Assembly (NCBI GenBank): GCA_963710535.1
Contig: CAVQAW010000004.1
Span: 248,001 to 312,000, forward strand
Length of the DNA: 64,000 nt
Direction: 5' to 3'
Origin: Pelagihabitans sp963710535
GTDB lineage: Bacteria; Bacteroidota; Bacteroidia; Flavobacteriales; Flavobacteriaceae
The notes beneath the pieces were generated by a model that saw nothing but the letters and a program-made list of their open reading frames with translations, was not told the DNA's origin and did no database searches. Of this stretch, positions 16,718 through 25,403 are shown in pieces (the stretch's first letter is position 1; the number at the start of each line of letters is the position of its first letter). Made by a program: the position numbers and the translations under genes.

Positions 16718-17593
16718 TTATTTTAAATAATTTGGTGCTTTTGGCAATTTCTCGAAATCCTCTTTTGAATGTTGCAGAATTACCTTTGCTTTTTTTTCAT
16801 CCGCAAATGCCTCGAACAAATCCATACTGGCATTGGTTTGCGCCACATCAAAGTTAAATATGGGAATTCTTCTGAATTCGCGGTTCTCCGAAAAATGGTA
16901 AAGGTCTCCTGATAGCAGCAGCGGGCCATATTCAGCCAATTCAAGATAGAGGACTTGATGCCCCGGGGTATGGCCAGGGGTAAATTTGAACACGACGGTC
17001 CCATCTCCGAAAACATCATAATCGCCTTTGATTTTTTTGATGTTTGACAAATCTTTTATCCCATCATAAATATCGGCATTGGTTTCTTGCATTTCCTTGC
17101 TGGTGACCCAGTCGTATTCTTTTTCTTGCACCAGCCAGGTCGCATCCTTAAATGCTTTGGCATGGCCGATATGGTCGAAATGCGTATGGGACATTGAGAG
17201 GAAGTCGATATCTGTCGGGGTCAACCCGATCTGTTTCAATTGGTTCACCACCGAATCTTTCCTCGAGACCGTAAATGCCCCATCAGGCGAAGTATAGGGC
17301 TCCGGCATGCCTACCAAACCTTCCGGCAAGCCTGCATCCCACATCAAGGTACCCTTAGGGTGCACAACCACATAAAAGGCATCGGCAAATTCTTTGCGCT
17401 GACCCACATATGCACTGTCTTGTGAAAAGAGTTGCAGCTGGTTCACCATAACGGTGCCCCCGTCGAAAGTATAAAGCTTCACCTCAGGTTTGCTTATCGT
17501 ATCGGTTTGGGCCATGGCCTCCGCGCTTTCCTTTTTGCCGTCTTTACAGGCAAAAAAGGAAAGTATGATCATCAGTGTAATGTATTTTTTCAT
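16718..17593 (-). CDS. Metallo-beta-lactamase lipoprotein (AHL-lactonase-like) inside the suf operon
   Basis: The 291-residue protein begins with a lipoprotein signal (MKKYITLMIILSFFAC, lipobox Cys16), so it is probably membrane-anchored outside the cytoplasm. The zinc motif HTHFDH is at residues 136-141, and further ligands lie in FTPGHTPGHQ, LSGDLYHF and ILQHSKED. The layout resembles the N-acyl-homoserine-lactonase branch of the metallo-beta-lactamase fold. It lies 12 nt after sufB and 6 nt before sufC, so it is embedded in the suf transcript. A role in Fe-S assembly is not expected for a lipoprotein. Its substrate is unknown. Confidence 0.82.
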   Translation of the reverse strand: MKKYITLMIILSFFACKDGKKESAEAMAQTDTISKPEVKLYTFDGGTVMVNQLQLFSQDSAYVGQRKEFADAFYVVVHPKGTLMWDAGLPEGLVGMPEPYTSPDGAFTVSRKDSVVNQLKQIGLTPTDIDFLSMSHTHFDHIGHAKAFKDATWLVQEKEYDWVTSKEMQETNADIYDGIKDLSNIKKIKGDYDVFGDGTVVFKFTPGHTPGHQVLYLELAEYGPLLLSGDLYHFSENREFRRIPIFNFDVAQTNASMDLFEAFADEKKAKVILQHSKEDFEKLPKAPNYLK

Positions 17594-17605
17594 TTGTTTT
17601 GGTTT

Positions 17606-19051
17606 TTATCCAACTGATCCTTCCAAACTGATCTCCAGTAATTTTTGGGCTTCCACCGCAAATTCCATCGGCAATTTGTTCAATACCTCTTTGCTAAACC
17701 CGTTGACGATAAGCGCTATGGCTTTTTCAGTGGGTATGCCCCTTTGGTTGCAATAAAAAATTTGATCCTCGCCGATCTTACTGGTCGTGGCCTCATGTTC
17801 GATCTGTGCCGATTTGTTCTTGACCTCGATATAGGGAAAAGTATGCGCTCCGCAATCATTGCCCATCAAAAGCGAATCGCACTGCGAAAAGTTACGTGCA
17901 TTTTCGGCACGACTGCTCACCTGTACCAAGCCACGGTAACTGTTCTGTGATTTGCCCGCGGAAATACCTTTTGAAATAATCGTGCTTTTCGTATTCTTGC
18001 CCAAGTGGATCATTTTGGTTCCGGTATCGGCCTGTTGGTGGTTGTTGGTAACGGCGATGGAATAGAACTCCCCAATACTGTTGTCGCCTTTCAAAATACA
18101 GGATGGATATTTCCAGGTTACGGCAGATCCCGTTTCGACCTGGGTCCAAGAAATTTTGGCGTTCTTTTCGCAAATACCACGTTTGGTTACAAAGTTGTAT
18201 ACCCCGCCCTTGCCTTCCTTATCGCCAGGGAACCAATTTTGTACCGTTGAGTATTTAATTTCCGCATTGTCGAGCGCAATCAGTTCCACCACGGCGGCAT
18301 GCAGCTGGTTCTCATCCCTTGAAGGCGCCGTGCAGCCTTCCAAATAACTCACATAACTACCTTCGTCCGCAATGACCAATGTACGCTCGAACTGTCCTGT
18401 ACCGGCTTGATTTATCCGGAAGTAAGTAGAGAGCTCCATGGGACACCGCACCCCTTTTGGAATATAGCAAAAACTGCCATCGGAGAAAACGGCCGAATTC
18501 AGCGCCGCATAAAAATTGTCCTTTTGGGGCACCACGGTACCCATATATTTCTTGACGAGTTCTGAATGTTCCTTAATCGCCTCGGAAATCGAACAGAAGA
18601 TAATCCCTTTTTCGGCCAAGGTCTTTTTAAAGGTGGTGGCCACCGAAACGGAATCCATCACGATGTCTACCGCCACCCCGGCCAATTTCTTTTGCTCGTC
18701 CAGGGAAATTCCCAATCTTTTAAAGGTATCCAACAATTCGGGATCCACTTCATCAAGACTGTCGTACTTGGGTTTGCTATTAGGCGCCGAATAATAGGAG
18801 ATGGCTTGAAAATCAGGCTTTTTATATCTTACGTTGGCCCATTCGGGTTCTACCATTTCTTTCCAGGCACGGAAAGCTTCCAAACGCCAGGCGGTCATCC
18901 ACCCGGGTTCATCCTTTTTTTTGGAAATGGCGATAACGATATCTTCGTTCAATCCTATAGGAAGGGTGTCAGAAGCGATATCGGTATAGAAACCATATTC
19001 ATATTCCTTGGTTTCCAGCTCTTTTTTTAATTCCTCTTCTGTATATGCCAT
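17606..19051 (-). CDS. sufB: Fe-S cluster scaffold protein SufB
   Basis: SufB carries the nascent Fe-S cluster within SufBC2D. At 481 residues it has the usual length. Conserved stretches are VPQKDNFYAALNSAVFSDGS, YIPKGVRCPMELSTYFRI, EGCTAPSRDENQLHAAVV and the C-terminal CDSLLMGNDCGAHTFPYIEV with its cluster-related Cys. It follows the sufA-like gene by about 90 nt and precedes the metallo-beta-lactamase gene. Confidence 0.96.
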   Translation of the reverse strand: MAYTEEELKKELETKEYEYGFYTDIASDTLPIGLNEDIVIAISKKKDEPGWMTAWRLEAFRAWKEMVEPEWANVRYKKPDFQAISYYSAPNSKPKYDSLDEVDPELLDTFKRLGISLDEQKKLAGVAVDIVMDSVSVATTFKKTLAEKGIIFCSISEAIKEHSELVKKYMGTVVPQKDNFYAALNSAVFSDGSFCYIPKGVRCPMELSTYFRINQAGTGQFERTLVIADEGSYVSYLEGCTAPSRDENQLHAAVVELIALDNAEIKYSTVQNWFPGDKEGKGGVYNFVTKRGICEKNAKISWTQVETGSAVTWKYPSCILKGDNSIGEFYSIAVTNNHQQADTGTKMIHLGKNTKSTIISKGISAGKSQNSYRGLVQVSSRAENARNFSQCDSLLMGNDCGAHTFPYIEVKNKSAQIEHEATTSKIGEDQIFYCNQRGIPTEKAIALIVNGFSKEVLNKLPMEFAVEAQKLLEISLEGSVG

Positions 19052-19142
19052 ATCTTTTTCGTTAAATGCCCCATGTTATTCAAGAACTATGAAGCAGTTT
19101 AAGATTTAACCTTAAAACATGCCCCGGAGCGAGGAGCGGTAC

Positions 19143-19472
19143 TCAGAGGGAGAAACTCTCCCCACATCCGCAGGTCCTTTGGGCATTGGGATTGTTGAAA
19201 ACGAAACCTTTGCCGTTGAGCCCTCCGGAGTATTCCAGTATCGTGCCCACGAGGTAGAGAAAACTTTTTTTATCCACGATGATCCTCACGGCATTGTCTT
19301 CAAAAACCTTGTCCGCTTCATCAATCTTGTTGTCGAATTTCAACTCGTACGACAGCCCGCTACATCCGCCGCTTTTCACCCCAACGCGAACATAATCCTT
19401 GGAAGTATCGTAACCTTCTTCCTTCATCAGACTGATAACCCTTTGTTTGGCCGATTCCGAAACCTGTATCAT
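19143..19472 (-). CDS. HesB/IscA/SufA-type Fe-S carrier protein
   Basis: The 109-residue A-type carrier binds Fe-S clusters and passes them to targets. The three cluster cysteines are in SGGCSGLSYEL (first) and QRTCGCGESFSL (CGC pair at the C-terminus). It is the first gene of the suf operon, with a TATATTTG box 26 nt upstream. No IscR/SufR-like regulator gene is in the window. Confidence 0.93.
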   Translation of the reverse strand: MIQVSESAKQRVISLMKEEGYDTSKDYVRVGVKSGGCSGLSYELKFDNKIDEADKVFEDNAVRIIVDKKSFLYLVGTILEYSGGLNGKGFVFNNPNAQRTCGCGESFSL

Positions 19473-19498
19473 TATTTGTTTTGATTCTAAATAATTTA

Positions 19499-19506
19499 CA
19501 AATATA
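19499..19506 (-). promoter_or_regulatory. Promoter -7 box of the suf operon
   Basis: The minus strand reads TATATTTG, 26 nt before the ATG of the sufA-like gene. No TTG was found at the expected -33 position. Confidence 0.5.
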
Positions 19507-19603
19507 GGGTATTGGTAGGGTTTTTACCTAATTCCTAACATTATTATAACGTATGGGCTGATAGGGCTTTTCTATGCAGATCGATCCCTGATCGGAAGCG
19601 GGA

Positions 19604-20950
19604 TTACTTGATTTTTAACAATACCATATCGGTTTGCCCCTTGTTTGGAAGACCTAGGAAATCGGGGCTCGCGGTTTCGCCTACCAAAATAATTCCATTA
19701 TCGTCGGTTTCCAAGGCATCAAAACCAAAGTCGAGGCCCGTGCCACCGAACGATTTTTGCCAGGTCAATTTTCCGTCTTGGTCGGCTTTTATGACCCATA
19801 AATCGTTCTCGCCGGCATTTGAAAGCAGGTCCGCATCGGAACTTTTCGAGTTGCCGAGAATGATAAAACCCCCGTCTATTGTCGTGAAAACACTTTGGGC
19901 CGCATCGAACTGCATCCCACCGTACGACCGCTCCCAGATCAGGTTGCCCTGGTCGTCGACCTTGATCATCCAAATATCCGATTCCCCATGGTTCTTGGTA
20001 ACGTCCAAATTGTCACTGAAGGTATTGCCCACGATCACATATCCATGGTCCTTGGTCTTGGCGATATCATAGGAAATTTCAATTCCGGTACCCCCAAAGG
20101 ATCGCTGCCATAGCAAATTTCCTTCCTTATCGGTCTTCAGCACCCAAAAATCATAACTGCCCTTACTGTCGGTCACGTCAAAGTCATTGCTTTCCGAAAA
20201 ACCGGCCATCACAAATCCTCCATCTTCGGCCTGAACTACGGCATGGGCCCGGTCATTGTTGGTCCCTCCAAAATACTTTCTCCATTCGATATTCCCCGAG
20301 GCATCCAATTTGGTGCCCCAAAACTCCCCAACCCCATGGCGGGTAAGGGTATTGCCTTTTTCATTGAACCCATCCGCCCTTGCCGCGGTCACGTCTATAA
20401 AGCCCACGAAAAATAGGCCCCCATCCAAGGTGCTAATGATATCATAGGAATGATCATGGCCTGAAAATCCAAAACTCCTTTCCCACTGAAGTTTGCCGAA
20501 GGCATCGACCTTAACGATCCAATTGTCGTGGAAGCCCTCATTATTGCTTGCATCTCCATCACTGCTCATGGCGTATCCGGCAAGTGCGAAACCGCCGTCT
20601 TGGGTCTGTACCAAACTTTGGCCCCTGTCGTCCATACTACCGCCATAGGTCCTGTTCCATTGTAAGTGGTCTTCGGCATCGAATTTTAACAACCAATAAT
20701 CATTCACATTGGTGGTTTTTCCGGCCAAATCCCCATCGGTACTGTTCGAAAATCCCAAAACCGCATAACCCCCATCAGCGGTGGCCACAATGGCCTGAGC
20801 CGTTTCTTCACCGCTTCCGCCAAAGTGATTTTCCAATACAAGTTCCCCCAAAAAACGTGCCTCGGCTGTTGGGTTGCCCGACTGATGGTCCAAATCCTTG
20901 GAACATGCGGCCAATAGAGCCAGAACGAAACCTAACAGGACATACTTCAT
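19604..20950 (-). CDS. Lipoprotein with seven propeller-type repeats
   Basis: The 448-residue protein has a lipoprotein signal (LGFVLALLAAC). The rest consists of seven repeats of about 57-65 residues with the pattern DGGF-x4-G-x-S/T-S-x-D-x-D, D-x-W-x3-K-D-x2-G-x-L-W and RSFGG. The last repeat is cut short, and the first begins with the FGG strand, as in a seven-bladed propeller closed by a shared blade. The function is unknown; such repeats occur in exported proteins of Bacteroidota. Its ATG overlaps the upstream gene's stop (TGATG), so the two are translationally coupled. Confidence 0.75.
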   Translation of the reverse strand: MKYVLLGFVLALLAACSKDLDHQSGNPTAEARFLGELVLENHFGGSGEETAQAIVATADGGYAVLGFSNSTDGDLAGKTTNVNDYWLLKFDAEDHLQWNRTYGGSMDDRGQSLVQTQDGGFALAGYAMSSDGDASNNEGFHDNWIVKVDAFGKLQWERSFGFSGHDHSYDIISTLDGGLFFVGFIDVTAARADGFNEKGNTLTRHGVGEFWGTKLDASGNIEWRKYFGGTNNDRAHAVVQAEDGGFVMAGFSESNDFDVTDSKGSYDFWVLKTDKEGNLLWQRSFGGTGIEISYDIAKTKDHGYVIVGNTFSDNLDVTKNHGESDIWMIKVDDQGNLIWERSYGGMQFDAAQSVFTTIDGGFIILGNSKSSDADLLSNAGENDLWVIKADQDGKLTWQKSFGGTGLDFGFDALETDDNGIILVGETASPDFLGLPNKGQTDMVLLKIK

Positions 20951-22200
20951 CAGTTTGCTTTTTTAACCACGATTAGTCCCCTGTTGATATCACTGATCAC
21001 GATTTTACCACTCGCAAAAAACGGATATACGCTCCATACCCCTTCAAAGGCCGCATTGTCGGTTTCCGGATGGGTATCAAAAAACCCCTCTTCCACGATG
21101 TTTTTTTCAGTAATCCCCGAAATATCCAGCAGGCGGATGCCCGCGGTGTAATTGGCAAGATAGAACTCGTTACCATTGACATACCCATTATGATCGATCG
21201 CACTTGTCGCGCCCAAATAGGTGTCGTGCAAAACCGGATTATCAAGATCGGCCAAATCAAAAATCAAGGTCCTTGACCTAAAACCTTGATTTATTTCATC
21301 GAGTTCGTCCCCTAAAATGAAATATTGCTGATCCTCGCTAAACCATCCTTGATGCGTATAGCCGATATTGGGGTAATCGATGGTGGAAATCTCGGTCGGA
21401 TTCTGTTTGTCGGTCACATCAACGATCACGACCCTGTTCTCATTGGCGCCAATAAATATTTCCTGGCCCGCATGGTCGATATCTTGACCCATATAACGAA
21501 CCACCTGGGCGTCATGGGTATACCCATCAGCCCCGTACCCACCTGCGGCCAGCGGTGTTTTTGGATTTTGTATATCGATGAAGTGCACGCCCCCATTATA
21601 AGCGTCGTCCCTCGCTGTGCCGACGGCATACGCGAAACCGGTAGCTTCATTGATGACCACATTGTGACAGTTTCCAAATCCCGTGAAGCGCGCATCGGCC
21701 GTGAAGGTAACGGGAGGGTTTTGCACATCGCGCAATTTGGTGAGATCGAATACCTGCATCCCATGGGCGTTGGCCTCGGAAACGATAAAGGCATGGTCTT
21801 GATAAACTTTGATATCCCGCCACGGACTGGAAGTTGTTGCGCTTGGCAATTTGCCCAGATAAATAAAGTTGTCATTATCGGAAATATCGACAAAAGCGGT
21901 GCCATTATCAAGGCCCATCAGCGCATATTCCTTCCCGCTGGCAGCATCCGTCCATCCCCAACTATCGTTGCCCGACGAGGCATTAAAATCGGTCAGGGAT
22001 AACCGCCCCAATAGATCGATACCGTTACACGGATAAATCCCCGCCATGCCATCAACGCACGGAAAGGCCCCTGCACCTTGTTCATCAGGAGGGGTATTGC
22101 CTAACCCGCCGCCGTTTAGATCGATATTGGGGGATGGTTCATTTTTGGAACAGGAGATGATGGAAAAAAGACAGCTTAAGGTCCAAAACCATTTTTTCAT
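20950..22200 (-). CDS. Choice-of-anchor B / LVIVD-type beta-propeller lipoprotein
   Basis: The 416-residue protein starts with a lipoprotein signal (WTLSCLFSIISC). It shows repeated DIS and VFDLTKL units typical of LVIVD propellers and the choice-of-anchor B group: SWGWTDAASGKEYALMGLDN, NCHNVVINEATGFAYAVG, HQGWFSEDQQYFILGDELDE and DHNGYVNGNEFYLANYTAG. It is probably surface- or periplasm-exposed; no activity is known. It forms a two-gene unit with the following propeller lipoprotein. A TATCTTTG box lies 28 nt upstream of the ATG. Confidence 0.8.
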   Translation of the reverse strand: MKKWFWTLSCLFSIISCSKNEPSPNIDLNGGGLGNTPPDEQGAGAFPCVDGMAGIYPCNGIDLLGRLSLTDFNASSGNDSWGWTDAASGKEYALMGLDNGTAFVDISDNDNFIYLGKLPSATTSSPWRDIKVYQDHAFIVSEANAHGMQVFDLTKLRDVQNPPVTFTADARFTGFGNCHNVVINEATGFAYAVGTARDDAYNGGVHFIDIQNPKTPLAAGGYGADGYTHDAQVVRYMGQDIDHAGQEIFIGANENRVVIVDVTDKQNPTEISTIDYPNIGYTHQGWFSEDQQYFILGDELDEINQGFRSRTLIFDLADLDNPVLHDTYLGATSAIDHNGYVNGNEFYLANYTAGIRLLDISGITEKNIVEEGFFDTHPETDNAAFEGVWSVYPFFASGKIVISDINRGLIVVKKAN

Positions 22201-22228
22201 AGCATCAAGTTTAGGGCTTCTTGCACCG

Positions 22229-22236
22229 CAAAGATA
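22229..22236 (-). promoter_or_regulatory. Promoter -7 box of the two propeller lipoproteins
   Basis: The minus strand reads TATCTTTG, 28 nt before the ATG at 22200. Confidence 0.45.
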
Positions 22237-22369
22237 AGGCTATTTGGGCAAATAATATTATTATGATGGGCTCGTGCTGCGACTTCGCGCTAGCAGATTG
22301 GCCACCTTTTCCTTCTCCGAAATATAGGCCTTTTGCAGTTCGGATATCGTTCCACAATGAAATTACGCT

Positions 22370-22377
22370 TATTTTTG
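22370..22377 (+). promoter_or_regulatory. Promoter -7 box immediately before thiL
   Basis: TATTTTTG ends only 4 nt before the thiL ATG at 22382. If used, transcription would start at about the A of the ATG, which implies a leaderless mRNA. Confidence 0.4.
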
Positions 22378-22381
22378 CGCT

Positions 22382-23428
22382 ATGTTGGAAGACAAGAAAC
22401 AAGAAAGGACGTCCTTGGCCACTTTGGGCGAATTCGGATTGATCGAACATCTGACCAAAAACTTTTCAATCCACCATGCATCGACTTTGAAATCGGTGGG
22501 GGATGACGCCGCGGTACTTGATTTTAAAGATAAAAAAGTGGTGCTGACCACCGATATGTTGGTTGAAGGGGTACACTTCGATCTCAGTTATATGCCGCTC
22601 AAGCACTTGGGTTACAAAGCCGTGGTCGCCAACCTTTCCGACATTTATGCCATGAATGCCGAAGCCACCCAGATCGTGGTATCGATCGCTGTTTCCAACC
22701 GATTTTCACTGGAAGCCCTGGAAGATCTATATGACGGGATTCGATTGGCGGCGCAGCGGTTCAAGGTAGATTTGGTCGGAGGGGATACCACCTCATCGAA
22801 AACAGGGCTGATCATCAGCATTACTGCCTTGGGCAAAGCAAGTGCCGAAGAAATCGTTTATAGGGACGGGGCAAAAGCGAACGACCTTTTGGTAGTTTCC
22901 GGGGATTTGGGAGGCGCTTACATGGGATTACAGGTTTTGGAGCGCGAAAAAGAAGTGTTCAAGGTAAATCCGAATAGCCAACCCGATCTGGAGCCCTATA
23001 GTTATATCGTGGAAAGGCAGTTGAAACCGGAAGCCAGAAAAGATATCGTAGAACTCCTAAAAAAAATGGGGGTAAAACCAACTGCGATGATCGACATCAG
23101 TGACGGACTTTCCTCCGAAATTCTTCATCTATGCAAGCAAAGTATTGTGGGATGTAAGTTGTATGAGGATAAAATTCCTTTAGACCCCACGGTGATAACC
23201 GCCTGTGAGGAGTTTCAAATCGACAGTACCCTAGTGGCCTTGAGCGGTGGGGAAGATTATGAATTGTTGTTTACCCTCGATCAACTTCAATATCCCAAAA
23301 TTAAGGGGAATCCGAACCTGACGGTAATAGGGCACATGACCGACCCCTCGGAAGGCAGTGCTTTGGTGACCAGGGGCGGTGCGGAAATACCTTTGACCGC
23401 CCAAGGGTGGAACGCCTTCAGCAGCTAG
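22382..23428 (+). CDS. thiL: Thiamine-monophosphate kinase
   Basis: ThiL phosphorylates thiamine monophosphate to thiamine diphosphate, the last step of cofactor synthesis. The 348-residue PurM-like ATP-binding protein shows SVGDDAAVLDF, TTDMLVEGVHFDLSYMPLKH, GYKAVVANLSDIYAMNAE, LVGGDTTSSKTGLIISIT, MIDISDGLSSEILHLC and LSGGEDYELLFT, all hallmark motifs. No TPP riboswitch is visible upstream, and no other thiamine gene is near. Confidence 0.95.
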   Translation: MLEDKKQERTSLATLGEFGLIEHLTKNFSIHHASTLKSVGDDAAVLDFKDKKVVLTTDMLVEGVHFDLSYMPLKHLGYKAVVANLSDIYAMNAEATQIVVSIAVSNRFSLEALEDLYDGIRLAAQRFKVDLVGGDTTSSKTGLIISITALGKASAEEIVYRDGAKANDLLVVSGDLGGAYMGLQVLEREKEVFKVNPNSQPDLEPYSYIVERQLKPEARKDIVELLKKMGVKPTAMIDISDGLSSEILHLCKQSIVGCKLYEDKIPLDPTVITACEEFQIDSTLVALSGGEDYELLFTLDQLQYPKIKGNPNLTVIGHMTDPSEGSALVTRGGAEIPLTAQGWNAFSS

Positions 23429-23620
23429 CGAAAAGCCTATTTTGATTGGTTTCTTGGATTTATCAACAAAGGAAAAATCCCGAAAACCAAGGGCAATCCC
23501 TGCTAAACTGTTGTGGGGCATACGACAGTGAAGAATGAGGGTGCTTTCTTAATTTCCAGGATATTCCGTTAAATTCCGTTGGCCGTTAAGCGCATGTGGA
23601 ATTCGCTTGCCAAAGCATAA

Positions 23621-23839
23621 TTAGGCCACTTGTTGCGCGGCCCTGTGTCTTCTTTGATATATATCTTCCAGTGTTGCGTTAATGTCTTTCAATTCTGGCG
23701 TTAGTGTTGATAGGTTCCCATTGACATCTGTCGTCACCTGCTTTCCGCAGTGTATGCATTTGTATTCCTTGATGTGCTGGGTTACCTTTTTCGAAATGGA
23801 AAAATGATGTCCAAATAGGTTGCAAAAAACTTTTTTCAT
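23621..23839 (-). CDS. Small Cys/His protein, DUF1660-like zinc-binding candidate
   Basis: The 72-residue protein has C6, the GHH motif at 10-12 and a CxxC pair at residues 28-31 (YKCIHCGKQVT), a plausible single zinc site. This C-x4-GH plus CxxCG pattern resembles small DUF1660-type proteins. The C-terminus is helical and charged (ATLEDIYQRRHRAAQQ). The frame is open further upstream, but ATG 23839 (MKKVFCNLFGHHF) is the natural start. It stands alone between thiL and brnQ, antisense to both. Function unknown. Confidence 0.6.
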   Translation of the reverse strand: MKKVFCNLFGHHFSISKKVTQHIKEYKCIHCGKQVTTDVNGNLSTLTPELKDINATLEDIYQRRHRAAQQVA

Positions 23840-24108
23840 GGCAGTAGGTTTTAGGTTTGCATTTTGGCCTTTGGGAAAACCGCTTTGCAAAGGGTCATTG
23901 GTATTCATGTGATCAGTCCGATTTGGAACCTTATCCCCCTTCCAACGCAATCCTTCAAACATTTATTGGGACTGATAGTTGCTTTTTGCCATATTTTCGA
24001 TGAACGACATCCTTTTCCAATAAAACAGTGCGATATGTCCCCATGGCGGCTTTCTTTTTTAATGGGAATTTCCGTTATCTTAATGCCCTTAAATCATATC
24101 TTGCCAAC

Positions 24109-25398
24109 ATGTCCCATAACAAGGAAGCCTTAGTAACGGCCTTTGCCCTATTTTCACTATTTTTCGGCGCGGGCAACTTAATTCTGCCCCCATTGCTCGG
24201 TTTTCAGGCAGGAAACCTTTGGTGGCTGGTTACTTTAGGCTTTTGTCTGTCGGCCGTCCTGGTTCCCCTTCTGGGAATTTTGGCGCACGCCAAATTACAG
24301 GGTACCATATTCGACTTCGGCAAAAAAGTGTCCCCTGCCTTTAGTTTGGTCTATTCCATACTGGTCTATGCCATTGCCATTGCTTTGCCGTCGCCGCGCA
24401 CTGCAGCGGTAACCCACGAACTTGCCATAGCACCTTTGCTCGGCAGCAGCGCCTTGGCCACTAGTATCTGCTATTTTGTCTTGGTCTTTATTTTCGTGAT
24501 GAACCGTTCCCGAATCCTTGATATCATTGGGAAGATCCTCACCCCGGTGATCATTATCATCCTTTTGATCGTGATCGGTATCGCCATGGGCTCACATGAC
24601 TTCATTTTTGGAGCCGTACAGTTTAAAAATGCATTTTCCGATGGCATCCTGGAAGGGTATCAAACCTTCGATGCCATTGGCGCCGTGGTCGTAGGCGGGG
24701 TCATCATCATCTCGGTGAACCTCAAAAAGAAGGAAGCTTCCTATGAAGAGAAAAAAACGTTGATCCTCCGTGCCGGCTGGATTGCCGGATTTGGCTTGTT
24801 TTTGGTATATGCGGGACTTATTCTCACCGGGGCCTTGATGCACGGTGAATTTGAAGCTTCAATTTCCCGCACCGCCTTATTGAGCGGTATTGGCACCAAG
24901 ACCCTGGGTGCATCAGCGAATATATTTTTTAGCCTCTTGGTGAGTCTGGCCTGTTTTACAACTGCGGTCGGCATCGTGGCCGGAACGGCTGACTTCTTCA
25001 AGTACCTTTTTGGAGATTCACAGAGGGCCTTTATCACTACCGCCGTATTGTGCTGTTTCCTGGGCATCATGGTAGGGCAATTCAATGTGGCCTATATCAT
25101 CGCGGTGGCACTTCCGGCACTGATGTTCATTTATCCGATTACCATCGTTTTGATCATCCTAAACGTACTTCCGCAACAATACGCCACCGTCAAGACTTTT
25201 AGGGCGGTGGTGATCACTACCATTATTTTCAGTGTTCCGGATTTTCTCGGCAGTATCGGTTGGGGTGCTATCATCGCACCATGGCAACCCTTTATCCCGT
25301 TAAGCCAGTATAGCCTGGGTTGGGTGTTGCCGGCCGTTTTGGTTTTTATTACAATGTCCGTTTTCCAACGCTGGGCAAGCAGGGACGACAAGTTGTAA
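24109..25398 (+). CDS. brnQ: Branched-chain amino acid carrier BrnQ (LIVCS family)
   Basis: The 429-residue inner-membrane symporter is expected to import leucine, isoleucine and valine. The N-terminal signature ALFSLFFGAGNLILPPLLG is diagnostic, and about twelve hydrophobic segments follow. The ATG at 24109 (MSHNKEAL) places the first helix correctly; the upstream extension lacks family features. It is convergent with the aminopeptidase gene, with 5 nt between the stops. Confidence 0.92.
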   Translation: MSHNKEALVTAFALFSLFFGAGNLILPPLLGFQAGNLWWLVTLGFCLSAVLVPLLGILAHAKLQGTIFDFGKKVSPAFSLVYSILVYAIAIALPSPRTAAVTHELAIAPLLGSSALATSICYFVLVFIFVMNRSRILDIIGKILTPVIIIILLIVIGIAMGSHDFIFGAVQFKNAFSDGILEGYQTFDAIGAVVVGGVIIISVNLKKKEASYEEKKTLILRAGWIAGFGLFLVYAGLILTGALMHGEFEASISRTALLSGIGTKTLGASANIFFSLLVSLACFTTAVGIVAGTADFFKYLFGDSQRAFITTAVLCCFLGIMVGQFNVAYIIAVALPALMFIYPITIVLIILNVLPQQYATVKTFRAVVITTIIFSVPDFLGSIGWGAIIAPWQPFIPLSQYSLGWVLPAVLVFITMSVFQRWASRDDKL

Positions 25399-25403
25399 AT
25401 AGT

